From positions 62,001 through 126,000 of the forward strand of contig CAVVIO010000019.1 in NCBI GenBank assembly GCA_963748095.1: a DNA stretch of 64,000 bases. Direction: 5' to 3'. This stretch comes from CAVVIO01 sp963748095. Its GTDB lineage: Bacteria; Bacteroidota; Bacteroidia; Bacteroidales; UBA10428. This document shows, piece by piece, positions 45,010-54,833 of the stretch. Numbering within the stretch: the stretch's first letter is position 1; each line of letters opens with the position of its first letter. A program made the position numbers and the translations under genes. The notes beneath the pieces are model-generated. The model was given only the letters and a program-made list of their open reading frames with translations. It had not been told where the DNA came from and searched no databases.

Positions 45010-48000
45010 TTAAAAGGTAATATTAACACCTGCCATATAAATTCTGGAGTGAGGATAAGTTCCGTTATCAACACCCTGTCCAAAACTATAAACTCCACTG
45101 GCATCATAAGCAGAAGCGCCAACTTCAGGGTCCATTCCGGTATATTTGGTAAAGGTAATCAGGTTTTCAGCGGCTATATAGACGCGGAACTTGCTCAAAT
45201 TCTTCAATTTCATAAGTCTTCCAAGATCATATCCGAGTTGAATATTTGAAATTCTTAAGTAACTTCCATCATGAACATAGAGATCTGAAAACTCTACCCA
45301 GTTCGAACTGTTTTGAGTTAAACGGGGCATTGTATTGGAAGTACCCTCACCATGCCAGCGGCTCAGAATATCTGTGGTCCAGTTTCCATATTGACCCGGA
45401 TTACGATAAGACTGAACAATTTTATTACCTGCAACTCCATTGGCTGCAATAGAAAGATCGAAATTTTTATAATTACATGAAAATGTTAAACCAAATATAT
45501 GATGCGGATTCGGATCGCCGATATTTGTTTTATCATCGGCTGAAATTTTGCCATCTCCATTTACATCCACATATTTTAAATCGCCGGGCTGAGCATTTGG
45601 CTGAATTACTGTTCCGTCTTTACTTTTCCATGCCAGTACCTCTGCTTCATTTTGGAAGATTCCTGCAGTTTTATAACCCCAGAAATAACCAATAGGATTT
45701 CCTTCAGAAGCACGGAAAAATTCGGGGCCATTTACAAATAAACTGTTTGTACCACCATGAATTATTCCATCAGCTGTTGGGATATTATTCACCACATTTT
45801 TATTATAGGCATACGAACCGGAAACAGTATAGGTGAAATCATTCCCAATATTTCCATCATAGGATAATTGAAGTTCAATCCCTTTATTGGTAACATCTCC
45901 ACCATTAATGTACGGTGGGTTAGATACACCTGCAGTTGCTAATAAAGGTGCTGCAATTAACCAGTCCTTGGTTGTTTTATTATATAAATCAATATTTACT
46001 GCTAATCTACTATTTAGTAACCGGGCGTCAATACCAATATCGGTTTGTTGCGAAGTTTCCCATTTCGTATTTTCAACGCCAATTGTTTGAGGATATGAAC
46101 CCTGCGTTAAGGTAGTGTTATCAGAACCAAAATTATATCGTGCGTTTGCTAAGCTAATTAATGAAAGGTAATTAAATTGTTTGATAGCATCATTGCCGTT
46201 CCGACCCCAGGATGCACGTACTTTTAAGAAGTCAAGCCAATTATGGGCAGATTCCATAAAAGATTCACTACTTACAACCCAACCGGCAGAAACTGACGGG
46301 AAGTATCCCCATTGATGCCCTTTGGCAAAATTAGTGGAACCATCAGCACGGAAAATAACCGAAGCTAAATATTTTTCTTTATAGTTATAAATTATACGAC
46401 CGAAAAATGACGATTGAGCATACACTGCATTTGCATTTCCGGTCGCTGATATTCCATTAGTTACGGTCTGCCTGTTAGCCGCAGAAGTGTCAGCACTCAT
46501 CGTTACCGAAGTTATGGTAGAAGTACTTAAATAACCGCGATCAAAAGAACTGAATAAAGTAGGTCCTGTATTATTCCCGGAAAGCCATGTTCCCTGATTT
46601 TTACGAATTGAAGTACCGGCTAAAACATCAAATTTGTGACCATTGTCTACAAACAGGTAGTTAATTGTGTTATCCCAGTTCCATGTATATCCCTGAGAAC
46701 TATTCTGACTAATTGATTCGTATTTGTTGAAAGCGTATATTGACAAATAGTCATAAGTTGGTCTGTAGCTATGATAAGCCGAAGATGAATAATCTAGCCC
46801 GAACGTAGATTTTATTTTTAAATTTTTGATGGGCTGAAGTTCAGCATACACATCGCCAATCAATCTTTGAGTCTTCTTATCATTCTGATTATTGTACTGC
46901 ATCAACGCATAAGGATTCGCTTCCGTATTATTCCAGGGTTTTCCTCTATATATTGTAGAATTTTGACTACTCAAATAGTTTCCCGTTGAATCGTACATGG
47001 CTAATAACGGACTTGTACTTATAGCACCAGCCAAAACGTTTCCGGAATATAATCCTCCATCCGCAACCCCTTTTTGGTCAATAAAAGATAAGGTTAGATG
47101 TTCACCTACTGTCAATGCCTTGTTATACAATTTCCGGTCGGTATTTGCACGAAAATTATATCGCTTATAATCTGAAAGAGCAGTACCGCCAAGTATTCCT
47201 CCCTGTTCAGTATAGGATCCCCCCAATGAATAAGATGAAGTTTCAGTTCCTCCATTAGCAGATAAATTATAATTTTGAACTGGCACATTGGTCGAAAACA
47301 TTTGTTTTAACCAGTCCGTTCCGGTACCCAATGCCTTAATTTCATCCTGAGTGAAAAGAGGAGCCAATCCTGAATTAATTGCAGCCTCATTTTGCAGTGT
47401 AGCGTATTGTTCTGAATTCAACAATGGTAATTTTCGGCCAATATTTTGATTGCCGTAATATCCATCGAATGAAATTTGACCCCCAGATGTATTGGAAGAA
47501 CTCCCGCTTCTGGTGGTAATCAATACCACACCGTTTGCCCCATTGATACCATAAATAGCACATGATGCGGCATCTTTTAAAACATCAATCGAAGCAATAT
47601 CCGAATTGTCCAAATAAGTAATATCGCTGGTGATAACACCATCCACTACATAAAGCGGATTTGAATTTCCAATGGTTCCGACACCACGAATGTTTACTTT
47701 AAAACCACCACCAGGTTGACCCGAAGTAGAGGTAATGTTTACTCCTGCAGCTTGTCCCTGCAAAGCTTGCAAAGCATTGGAAGTGTTGAGTTTTTGAATG
47801 TCATCGCCATTTACTGAAACTGTAGCACCGGTAACTAATTTTTTCTTCTGGGCACCGTAACCTATTACCACAACCTGCTCGAGGGAGGTAATATCTTCAG
47901 TGAGGCTCATATTAATGGTTGTTTGATCACCAACCGGAATTTCTTCGGATAAATAACCCACATATGAAAATACCAATGTCGATTGCGGGCCTGCAACTGT

Positions 48001-48498
48001 AAGTGAGTATTTACCATTTACATCGGTTACCGTACCGTTGGTTGTACCTTTTTCCAGGATATTCACCCCCGGTAGCGGATTGGCTTTTTCGTCAGTTATA
48101 ACACCCGAAACAGTGACAGCCTGAGCAGCCTGTTTCGGCATTATTACTACAAAATTGTTATCAAGAATTTTGTAATCCAGATCGGAGTTAACGAACAACT
48201 GATTTAAAATATCTACCAGTTTTTCATCCTTGGCATACATCGTTACTTTTTTCTCCAACTCAGAATATTTATCATTAAAGAAAAAGGCATATTCGCTTTT
48301 TTCTTCAATTTGGCGCAGTAATTCCCTGATACGGACATTTTTAACATTAATGTCCAGTTTTTCATTCTGGGAATAAACACTTGCTGACGCGTTTAAGACA
48401 GCAAACAGACTAATTAAAACAGATAGTTTCATAGTTAGGAGTAGTCTTTTTAGTTGTTTTCCTTTGAAGAAGGAATAAGGATTAAGAAATAATTTCAT
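45010..48498 (-). CDS. SusC/RagA TonB-dependent transporter with STN domain
   Basis: This 1162-residue outer-membrane transporter has a long N-terminus (MKLFLNPYSFFKGKQLKRLL) before the signal helix ending SVYSQ. That is typical of SusC proteins that carry a secretin/TonB N-terminal STN domain (about 50-115) for signalling to FecR. A CarboxypepD_reg-like domain (about 130-205), the plug (about 215-335), and the barrel ending in NITF follow. It imports oligosaccharides using TonB energy. The anti-sigma FecR and sigma genes lie immediately upstream, fitting transporter-triggered regulation. Confidence 0.95.
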   Translation of the reverse strand: MKLFLNPYSFFKGKQLKRLLLTMKLSVLISLFAVLNASASVYSQNEKLDINVKNVRIRELLRQIEEKSEYAFFFNDKYSELEKKVTMYAKDEKLVDILNQLFVNSDLDYKILDNNFVVIMPKQAAQAVTVSGVITDEKANPLPGVNILEKGTTNGTVTDVNGKYSLTVAGPQSTLVFSYVGYLSEEIPVGDQTTINMSLTEDITSLEQVVVIGYGAQKKKLVTGATVSVNGDDIQKLNTSNALQALQGQAAGVNITSTSGQPGGGFKVNIRGVGTIGNSNPLYVVDGVITSDITYLDNSDIASIDVLKDAASCAIYGINGANGVVLITTRSGSSSNTSGGQISFDGYYGNQNIGRKLPLLNSEQYATLQNEAAINSGLAPLFTQDEIKALGTGTDWLKQMFSTNVPVQNYNLSANGGTETSSYSLGGSYTEQGGILGGTALSDYKRYNFRANTDRKLYNKALTVGEHLTLSFIDQKGVADGGLYSGNVLAGAISTSPLLAMYDSTGNYLSSQNSTIYRGKPWNNTEANPYALMQYNNQNDKKTQRLIGDVYAELQPIKNLKIKSTFGLDYSSSAYHSYRPTYDYLSIYAFNKYESISQNSSQGYTWNWDNTINYLFVDNGHKFDVLAGTSIRKNQGTWLSGNNTGPTLFSSFDRGYLSTSTITSVTMSADTSAANRQTVTNGISATGNANAVYAQSSFFGRIIYNYKEKYLASVIFRADGSTNFAKGHQWGYFPSVSAGWVVSSESFMESAHNWLDFLKVRASWGRNGNDAIKQFNYLSLISLANARYNFGSDNTTLTQGSYPQTIGVENTKWETSQQTDIGIDARLLNSRLAVNIDLYNKTTKDWLIAAPLLATAGVSNPPYINGGDVTNKGIELQLSYDGNIGNDFTYTVSGSYAYNKNVVNNIPTADGIIHGGTNSLFVNGPEFFRASEGNPIGYFWGYKTAGIFQNEAEVLAWKSKDGTVIQPNAQPGDLKYVDVNGDGKISADDKTNIGDPNPHHIFGLTFSCNYKNFDLSIAANGVAGNKIVQSYRNPGQYGNWTTDILSRWHGEGTSNTMPRLTQNSSNWVEFSDLYVHDGSYLRISNIQLGYDLGRLMKLKNLSKFRVYIAAENLITFTKYTGMDPEVGASAYDASGVYSFGQGVDNGTYPHSRIYMAGVNITF

Positions 48499-48632
48499 AA
48501 ATTTGAATGATTTTTAGTTCAACATAATGAAAGTGTTGTAATTAAATTCTTATGATCGGTAGATGTTCCAGCATTTACCGGTCAATTTTTTAGGTTTATT
48601 CAGGTCATAGTTAAAAAGGTTTTAGTTAAACA

Positions 48633-49769
48633 TTAGTTAATAACTTTATCATAGTATGATTTGTATTTTTTATTGAGCGACAAATCAACAGTTTTTTCAT
48701 GAATGGAATAGTTGATAGGCGACGTTAGCTGAATCGCTTTCAGTACCTGTTCCAGTGGCAAATCATTTAAAGTGCCGGTATAGGTGAATTTCTTAAGTTT
48801 TTCATTTTCAAAATGAAAAGTTATATCATATTTTCTTTCCAGTTTTACAGCAAGGCTTTCGAGCGATTCGCCTTTAAAAATAAGCTTGCCGTCTTTCCAT
48901 GAAACATCAGGTTCGGTATTTATATTCTTTTTAATAATTACGTCCTGCATTGGTTTTGCCTGTATTGAATCAAGCGAAGAAATTTTTTGCCTTTCTGCAA
49001 CAGGAATATTTTTAATCCCTGTATTACTTATACTTACCTTAGTATTGGGCTTACTATAAGTTAGTTTCTGGTTCGGATTAAGGTAAATGTGTCTGTTCGA
49101 ATTATCGGTTTCAACTTCTATCTTACCTTCGATCAGTGTGGTTTCTATTTTATTATCTTCAGGATATGATTTTACATTAAAAACAGTTCCCAAGACCCGG
49201 ATACTAAGATGTGAAGTATGAACAATAAATGGCCTTTTCTTATTTTTTGAAACCGAAAAATATCCTTCCCCATCAAGATACACTTCCCTTTTATCTTTAT
49301 CGAACCGGCTGGGATATTTCAATTTACTTCCTGCATTCAGCCATATTTTTGTACCATCTGAGAGAATAACTGAAGATTTACCACCGTAAGGAACATCTAT
49401 TTCATAATATTTCTTATCTGCTATATAGTTAGTGCGCTTACCTAAAAAATAAGCTGAAAAACCTGTTGAGATAAGAATTATGAAAATTGCTGCATATTTA
49501 AGTAACCTCCCCAGAAACAATTTCTTTTCCTTGCCTGTTGTATTATCAGCTACTTGAAGCTGATCAGTTTTTGAAAGGAATTTTTCATATGCTTTCAACG
49601 TCTGATCTTGATTGGGATTTGAATTAACCGAGGTTTCTATATATACTTTTTTAAGATTGGCAAATCTTTGCCTGTTGGCATTACTTTCATCCAGCCAGGC
49701 ATTTAGTTGTTTGATTTCCTTTCTTGACGCTTCTCCTGAAAAATACTTAAACAATAACTTTTCATCCAT
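48633..49769 (-). CDS. FecR-family anti-sigma factor
   Basis: This 378-residue inner-membrane protein has a short cytoplasmic sigma-binding region (1-85), one transmembrane helix (about 87-108), a FecR domain (about 130-235, with LSDGTKIWLNAGSKLKYP and GEGYFSV), and a C-terminal DUF4974 domain (about 305-375). It holds the partner sigma factor until SusC signals through its STN domain. It lies between sigma and susC. Confidence 0.95.
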   Translation of the reverse strand: MDEKLLFKYFSGEASRKEIKQLNAWLDESNANRQRFANLKKVYIETSVNSNPNQDQTLKAYEKFLSKTDQLQVADNTTGKEKKLFLGRLLKYAAIFIILISTGFSAYFLGKRTNYIADKKYYEIDVPYGGKSSVILSDGTKIWLNAGSKLKYPSRFDKDKREVYLDGEGYFSVSKNKKRPFIVHTSHLSIRVLGTVFNVKSYPEDNKIETTLIEGKIEVETDNSNRHIYLNPNQKLTYSKPNTKVSISNTGIKNIPVAERQKISSLDSIQAKPMQDVIIKKNINTEPDVSWKDGKLIFKGESLESLAVKLERKYDITFHFENEKLKKFTYTGTLNDLPLEQVLKAIQLTSPINYSIHEKTVDLSLNKKYKSYYDKVIN

Positions 49770-49887
49770 ATATGTTCATTCATTAACTGTTATTAACCCC
49801 TAATAGCACATAGGACGTTTAATTACCGTCTGACCCTAAAAATTATTTTTAAATTTCAGTTAAATTTTAACGGATAACACAAATTTC

Positions 49888-50454
49888 CTATAACAAATAA
49901 TCACTCAATGCCTCACGAAATAATTGAAGAGCTTTTGATATATGATATTCAACAGTCTTAATATTAATATTCATTTCTTTTGCTATTTCCTTGTTTCCAA
50001 AGAAATTTTCCCTGCTGCGATCGAATATTTCACGTGTTTTTTCAGGTAGATTTTTTCTGGTATTTTCAATGATAAACTGAATTTCATCAAGGTCTATTTC
50101 CGTGAAAGAAAAACTACCTGAAGAATGATAAAGTATTTCGGCTTCTTTCAATTTTAAACGATGCTTTTCCGCATACTTTAATGTAACTTTTTCATGCCGG
50201 AGATACTGTATGCACCGATTGTGTACGGCTCGGAAAAAATATGAAGAAAGGGAAGTAATGTTATCAACGCTTTCTCTTTTCTCCCATAAATGAAGAAATA
50301 AATCCTGAACAATATCCTCAGCAGCAGCATTATCCCCAACATAACTAATAGCATAAAGGAAAAGTCGCTGATAATAATTCTCAAACAGTATTTTAAATAC
50401 GGCTTTATCTCCTGACCGGATCTTTTTAATAATATTTAATTCATTTTTATCCAA
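49888..50454 (-). CDS. ECF RNA polymerase sigma factor
   Basis: This 188-residue sigma-70 family factor has region 2 (about 25-92, with AAEDIVQDLFLHLWEKR) and region 4 (about 125-180, with FFGNKEIAKEMNINIKTVEYHISKAL). Bacteroidota ECF factors of this size pair with FecR and switch on adjacent Sus operons. It is the first gene of the locus, 118 bp before fecR. The start context is the ATG after a purine-poor leader, as usual in the phylum. Confidence 0.95.
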   Translation of the reverse strand: MDKNELNIIKKIRSGDKAVFKILFENYYQRLFLYAISYVGDNAAAEDIVQDLFLHLWEKRESVDNITSLSSYFFRAVHNRCIQYLRHEKVTLKYAEKHRLKLKEAEILYHSSGSFSFTEIDLDEIQFIIENTRKNLPEKTREIFDRSRENFFGNKEIAKEMNINIKTVEYHISKALQLFREALSDYLL

Positions 50455-50864
50455 AACCTTAATTTCCTCAAGCCAACTTCTGATTTAATCGGACTAAATT
50501 ATTAAGAAAATTTATCATTATACATGATAAAAAGTTTTCTTTATAGGGGTAAAATGAAAATATAATCGAAATATAAAATAATAATAACATTGAACATATT
50601 GATTATAAATAATTTTCAGATCCTATGTTATATACAATCAACATTTAAATTTCCTAAAATTAATTTCAAAGAGATATACGTTGATGAACGGTGAAATGAA
50701 TACCCGTAATCTTGTATGAAAGTTTAAATAATGTCGGCAAAAAAACTCTATTATCTTATCCGACACCGGACTTTTCGGGCAAGCACTAAATAAGGATTCA
50801 TTCCATAACAATCAACTTAAAAAACAATATCGCTATTTAGTATTTGAACAGCCCCATTTAAATA
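50455..50864. other. Sigma gene leader and queF 3' region
   Basis: No gene is seen. AT-rich DNA upstream of the sigma gene should contain its promoter. The hairpin at 50837-50868 belongs to the queF end. Confidence 0.4.
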
Positions 50865-50868
50865 CTAA
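50837..50868 (-). terminator. Hairpin overlapping the queF stop codon
   Basis: A stem TTAGTATTT / AAATACTAA (9 bp) covers the queF stop codon. It is followed 10 bases later by TTGTTTTTTAAG on the reverse strand. It probably terminates the queuosine-precursor operon, although stem and T-run are not adjacent. Confidence 0.4.
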
Positions 50869-51335
50869 CGATTATTCACTTTTTCAGGATAAAGATCGTG
50901 TTCTTCGAGTCTTTTGCGGGCTATTTGTTCGAATTGTGTTCCTGGTTTTCCGTAATTGCAATATGGATCGATGCTAATTCCACCACGGGGTAAAAATTTC
51001 CCCCATACTTCAATATACCTGGGATCCAGCAACCCGATCAGATCATTCATGATAATATTAACACAATCTTCGTGAAATGCACCATGGTTCCTGAAACTGA
51101 ACAGGTAAAGTTTCAGACTCTTACTTTCCACCATTTTCAGATGGGGTATATAACTGATATAGATTGTTGCAAAATCGGGTTGACCAGTCACAGGGCAAAG
51201 GCTTGTAAACTCGGGACAATTGAATTTCACCCAGTAATCACGATCCGGATGTTTATTTTCAAAGGTTTCCAGTAATTTAGCATCATATTCAAAATGAATT
51301 TCAGATTCCTGACCCAGATTTTTAAAATTTTCCAT
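50865..51335 (-). CDS. queF: 7-cyano-7-deazaguanine (preQ0) reductase QueF
   Basis: This 156-residue short (unimodular) QueF reduces preQ0 to preQ1 with NADPH. The thioimide-forming Cys47 (FTSLCPVTGQPD), Asp54, and the QueF motif ESKSLK (residues 70-75) are present, as is the SFRNHGAFHEDCVN segment. It is the last gene of the operon transporter-queC-queF, 16 bp after queC. queD and queE are not in the window. Confidence 0.96.
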   Translation of the reverse strand: MENFKNLGQESEIHFEYDAKLLETFENKHPDRDYWVKFNCPEFTSLCPVTGQPDFATIYISYIPHLKMVESKSLKLYLFSFRNHGAFHEDCVNIIMNDLIGLLDPRYIEVWGKFLPRGGISIDPYCNYGKPGTQFEQIARKRLEEHDLYPEKVNNR

Positions 51336-51351
51336 TTCGAAATATTTTATA

Positions 51352-52017
51352 TTATTTATATTCTGTCATACCAGCCATGAATTCCTGCAGACCGGCATTG
51401 CGTAATTTACAGGCAGGGCATTTTCCACATCCGTCACCAGGTATCCCATGGTAACAGGTTACTGTATTGTTCCTTATAATTTCAAGTACTCCCAGTTCTG
51501 CTGCCAACTGCCATGTTTGTGCCTTGTTTTTCCACATGAGTGGTGTATAAACTGCAAATTCATGATCCATTGCCAGGTTAAGGGTAGCATTTGCTGATTT
51601 AATAAATCCATAGCGGCAGTCGGGATAACCACTGTAGTCGGTCTGACTGACACCCATAATAAGGTTGTCCATACCGGTTTGTTTGGCTTGTATTGCAGCA
51701 TAAGTCAGAAAAAGCATATTGCGTCCTTCTACAAGTGTATTTGGAGGCTGGCCGGTATTTACACTTTCTTTTACTTCTATCGAACTATCTGTTAAGGCAT
51801 TTTTTGAAACAGAAGCCAGTGTACTGATTTTATGCAAATGAAAAGGTACCCCGACTTTTTTGGCAATATATTTTGCCGCTTCCAGCTCATTCTGGTGACG
51901 CTGTCCATAATCAAAAGTTACCGAGCTCACTTTTTCAAAATTCTGCATAGCCCAGAACAAACACGTGGAAGAATCCTGTCCTCCGGATAAAATAACCAGT
52001 GCATTTTTATTTATCAT
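51352..52017 (-). CDS. queC: 7-cyano-7-deazaguanine synthase QueC
   Basis: This 221-residue ATP-dependent enzyme turns 7-carboxy-7-deazaguanine into preQ0. The PP-loop LSGGQDSSTC (about 10-19) and the zinc site CYHGIPGDGCGKCPACKLR (four cysteines, about 188-203) are complete. Length matches the family. It lies 17 bp after the transporter gene in the preQ1-controlled operon. Confidence 0.96.
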   Translation of the reverse strand: MINKNALVILSGGQDSSTCLFWAMQNFEKVSSVTFDYGQRHQNELEAAKYIAKKVGVPFHLHKISTLASVSKNALTDSSIEVKESVNTGQPPNTLVEGRNMLFLTYAAIQAKQTGMDNLIMGVSQTDYSGYPDCRYGFIKSANATLNLAMDHEFAVYTPLMWKNKAQTWQLAAELGVLEIIRNNTVTCYHGIPGDGCGKCPACKLRNAGLQEFMAGMTEYK

Positions 52018-52034
52018 AGCAATAGAAATAAAGT

Positions 52035-52715
52035 TTACATTTCGTTGATACGAAAAGGACTATATGAAATGCCTGTATCAAAAACATCTGTTTCTTCAAG
52101 CTGCTTGATTCGTTTAACTACCCAAGTAGTGAGTGGGAGAACGATAATTTCGTATATTGTTTTTAACAGGGCCTGGGTTACTACCATCAACAGAATATTC
52201 CGGACAGAAAAAAGGCCGGCAAAAGCAATGGTGATAAACAATAAAGAATCGGCGCTTTCTCCGAAAAGTGTGGAAACAATAGCCCGGACGGGAAAATGCC
52301 TGCCTCCTGCACGAACTTTCATCCTGCTGAGTACATAAGCATTCAGAAAAGAGCCGGCAAGATAGGCCGTTAAACTCGCCAGCACTATTCTTGGTGTAGT
52401 ACCAATGATGGTTGCAAATGCCTTTTGCCCTGACCAGAAGGATGCCGCCGGTAACGCAATAGCTGTTCCGAAGAGGATTACAGCAAGAAAGTTCATCGCA
52501 AAACCCGACCAGATAATAAGCCTTGCTTTCCGGTAACCCCATACTTCGGCAATTACATCATTCAAAATATAAGCAATGGGGAAAACAAGGACACCTGCTG
52601 GGGCTGCCCACGGCCCGATACTAATAATTTTTACAGCAAGAATATTGGCTAATAACAGACAGGTGGTGAATAAAATACCTGCCAGCATAAATGTGAGTGA
52701 TACCTGTTTCTTCAT
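52035..52715 (-). CDS. Queuosine precursor transporter, YhhQ/VUT family
   Basis: This 226-residue inner-membrane protein has about six helices and the family segments NILAVKIISIGPWAAPAGVLVFPIAYI (given in two parts: NILAVKIISIG, PAGVLVFPIAYILNDV) and the GESADSLLFITIAF helix. YhhQ of E. coli imports preQ0/preQ1. It is first in an operon with queC and queF, behind a preQ1-I riboswitch candidate that overlaps its translation start zone. Import plus synthesis in one unit suggests salvage when precursors are scarce. Confidence 0.92.
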   Translation of the reverse strand: MKKQVSLTFMLAGILFTTCLLLANILAVKIISIGPWAAPAGVLVFPIAYILNDVIAEVWGYRKARLIIWSGFAMNFLAVILFGTAIALPAASFWSGQKAFATIIGTTPRIVLASLTAYLAGSFLNAYVLSRMKVRAGGRHFPVRAIVSTLFGESADSLLFITIAFAGLFSVRNILLMVVTQALLKTIYEIIVLPLTTWVVKRIKQLEETDVFDTGISYSPFRINEM

Positions 52716-52750
52716 CTTCTAGTTTTTAACGTGGTTTCCTAGTACACGTG
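52716..52750 (-). promoter_or_regulatory. preQ1-I riboswitch candidate
   Basis: On the reverse strand a 5-bp stem ACGTG (52749-52745) / CACGT (52733-52729) closes an 11-base loop TACTAGGAAAC. The A-rich tail TAAAAACTAG (52728-52719) can pair back to the loop through CTAG/CTAG, forming an H-type pseudoknot. Stem 5, loop 11, stem 5, A-tract and CUA tail match the preQ1 class I layout seen in the B. subtilis queC leader. The tail ends 3 bases before the transporter ATG, pointing to translational control. Confidence 0.8.
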
Positions 52751-52932
52751 AGTTATTAATATCCGGCAAAAGTAAACTATTTTCAGATTTTCTTATAAAA
52801 TCCTCACGGATAAATTATGAAAAAAGTCCCAAAATGAATAATCGGAAACCGGATATGTTTATCAGATAACCAGATAATGAAAAGTAAAATTATCCTATTT
52901 TCTTTGCCCTTTTCAATAAAAGTGTTTCGGCT

Positions 52933-54153
52933 TCAGCTGACCACAATCCATCCATGCTTTTTACATATTTTATCCAACTCAGCAAATAAGTTGTCAGATT
53001 GACCTTTCTGTTCAAATTCAGATATGGCTGTTAATGGAAGATCTATGTTTGTGTAAATAAGTTTTTTGCCACCCGGAATTTTGGGCAGATTCAGGGTTGT
53101 TTCGGCAACCGCGTTCAGCCCGCCGATATGTGTAATAAGTATGGAAGGATTAATATGTTCCTTTTCTGCCATCAGGATCACCTCCCGTATATCGTCCGTA
53201 TTGCCTGCATTGGTTGCTGTAATATGCGTGGCATTATAATGCGCATTGAAAAAATTAAATTCAGCTTTGAAGTTCGGATCTGCTGGTCCGGCAAAAAAAT
53301 TAAGGCATCCGTCGGTAGCCAGAATACTGTCGGACAGTTCAACGACAGATTTAACAGGTGTAAATACCAATACATCATCAAATCCTTTATTAGCTGTATA
53401 ACTTAGCAACTCACTTTTCACATCTTCCAGTTTGCCGGTATTCAGGTATATCAAATCCACATTGTGTTGCTCTGCATCCTCCACTGTTAAAAAGGAAGCA
53501 ATACGCTCCAGTCTTCTGTCATCTATATCTGTAACAATTAACCTACCGGGTTTTCTTTCACAATGAAGGATATAATCAATAGCAGCAGTGCCCATCGGTC
53601 CGGCAGCACCCATCATAATCATGTTACCGCCTTCTTTTATACCCATTAAATGCTCATATGAACCGAATTTTGTGTGATAATGCGCATGGAATGTGCCTGC
53701 CACACAAGAATAAGGCTCAGAAAGGGCCCCTTTAAAATAGGCATCGCCATTGTATGGAATAATACAATTATTTTCCATATATATAGCCGGGATAATTACA
53801 TAGGTAGCATCACCGCCAAAATACCGGAATGAATAACCTGCTGCGTCAAGTGTATGTTCGCCCAGGGCAGGCTGCACTGTAAATCTGTCCCCTGCTGTAT
53901 ATTGATTTTTCCACTTAGTCCCCACTTCAATAATATCTCCGCAAAATTCGTGGCCAATGATTACCGGGTTTTCTGCAACGTTTTCCGGTACCCGTTTGTG
54001 ATTTTTACCCAGATTCGAAGCCTTGTACGATGACATGCATAAACTATCAACCATCACATGTGCCAGGATCTCATCCTCTTTAATATCCGGCAAATCAAAT
54101 TCTTCCAGGCGTAAATCTTTTTCACCATACAATCTTACCGCTTTTGTTTTCAT
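52933..54153 (-). CDS. Zinc-type alcohol dehydrogenase, L-sorbose-1-phosphate reductase-like
   Basis: This 406-residue medium-chain dehydrogenase has the catalytic zinc ligand Cys39 (DSLCMSSYK) and His68-Glu69 in IIGHEFCGD. The Rossmann motif is GAAGPMGTAAIDY (about 192-204). Length, the lack of structural-zinc cysteines, and the SSYKASNLG start resemble SorE (L-sorbose 1-phosphate reductase). It is in an operon with a HAD phosphatase and a truncated SrlD-like gene, so a ketose- or polyol-phosphate pathway is likely; the exact sugar is inferred. Confidence 0.82.
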   Translation of the reverse strand: MKTKAVRLYGEKDLRLEEFDLPDIKEDEILAHVMVDSLCMSSYKASNLGKNHKRVPENVAENPVIIGHEFCGDIIEVGTKWKNQYTAGDRFTVQPALGEHTLDAAGYSFRYFGGDATYVIIPAIYMENNCIIPYNGDAYFKGALSEPYSCVAGTFHAHYHTKFGSYEHLMGIKEGGNMIMMGAAGPMGTAAIDYILHCERKPGRLIVTDIDDRRLERIASFLTVEDAEQHNVDLIYLNTGKLEDVKSELLSYTANKGFDDVLVFTPVKSVVELSDSILATDGCLNFFAGPADPNFKAEFNFFNAHYNATHITATNAGNTDDIREVILMAEKEHINPSILITHIGGLNAVAETTLNLPKIPGGKKLIYTNIDLPLTAISEFEQKGQSDNLFAELDKICKKHGWIVVS

Positions 54154-54157
54154 AAAA

Positions 54158-54823
54158 TCAATTTTTTAATGACTGGACTAATTGAATCAATTCAATCGGA
54201 TTTTTAATTATATAAGTAGCTCCGGCTTCTTTTATTGATTGTATTGTTCCGTAACCCCAGGTAACCCCTATCGGTAACATACCTGCAGCAAGAGCAGTTT
54301 TCATATCGGTTTTCGAATCACCTACATATATGAATTCATCTACCTTCATTCCACATAGGCCAGCTATTTCTATCGCTGCCTGCGGATCGGGTTTTTTAGG
54401 AATCCCTTCCCGCTGACCGAAAACACTTTTAAAATTCCATTTCTGAAAATAGTAATCAGCTATTTTCAATGTAAGCAAATGTGGTTTATTGGAAAGAATT
54501 GACAACATTATCCCTTCATGTGACAAATAATCCAGCACTTCCGGAATGCCATCATAAATCTTACTTTTTACATTCCAGTTTTTATTATATGTTTCAAGAA
54601 ATTTATCCAGATAAAATCGTATTTGCTCTTCATTATGAAATTTTTCAGGCAATGCCCTTTCAACCAATTTGTATGCTCCGTTACCAATCCATGCAATATA
54701 ATTTTCTACAGGATGTGGATTTAATCCCGCCTCTACGAGATTCGTATTCACCGCGTCGGCAATATCATCGATAGAGTTAAAAAGAGTCCCGTCCAAATCG
54801 AATATAATCCCCTTGTATTGCAT
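54158..54823 (-). CDS. HAD-superfamily hydrolase (phosphoglycolate phosphatase-like)
   Basis: This 221-residue phosphatase has all HAD motifs: nucleophile DLDGTL (Asp9, Asp11), SNK (motif II), KPDP (motif III) and GDSKTDM (motif IV). The helical cap (about 18-85) is of the Gph/PGMB type. Substrate is likely a small phosphate ester. It is 4 bp from sorE-like and 10 bp from the truncated SDR, so it may remove phosphate from a polyol or sugar phosphate in that pathway. Confidence 0.88.
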   Translation of the reverse strand: MQYKGIIFDLDGTLFNSIDDIADAVNTNLVEAGLNPHPVENYIAWIGNGAYKLVERALPEKFHNEEQIRFYLDKFLETYNKNWNVKSKIYDGIPEVLDYLSHEGIMLSILSNKPHLLTLKIADYYFQKWNFKSVFGQREGIPKKPDPQAAIEIAGLCGMKVDEFIYVGDSKTDMKTALAAGMLPIGVTWGYGTIQSIKEAGATYIIKNPIELIQLVQSLKN

Positions 54824-54833
54824 ACTTAATATA

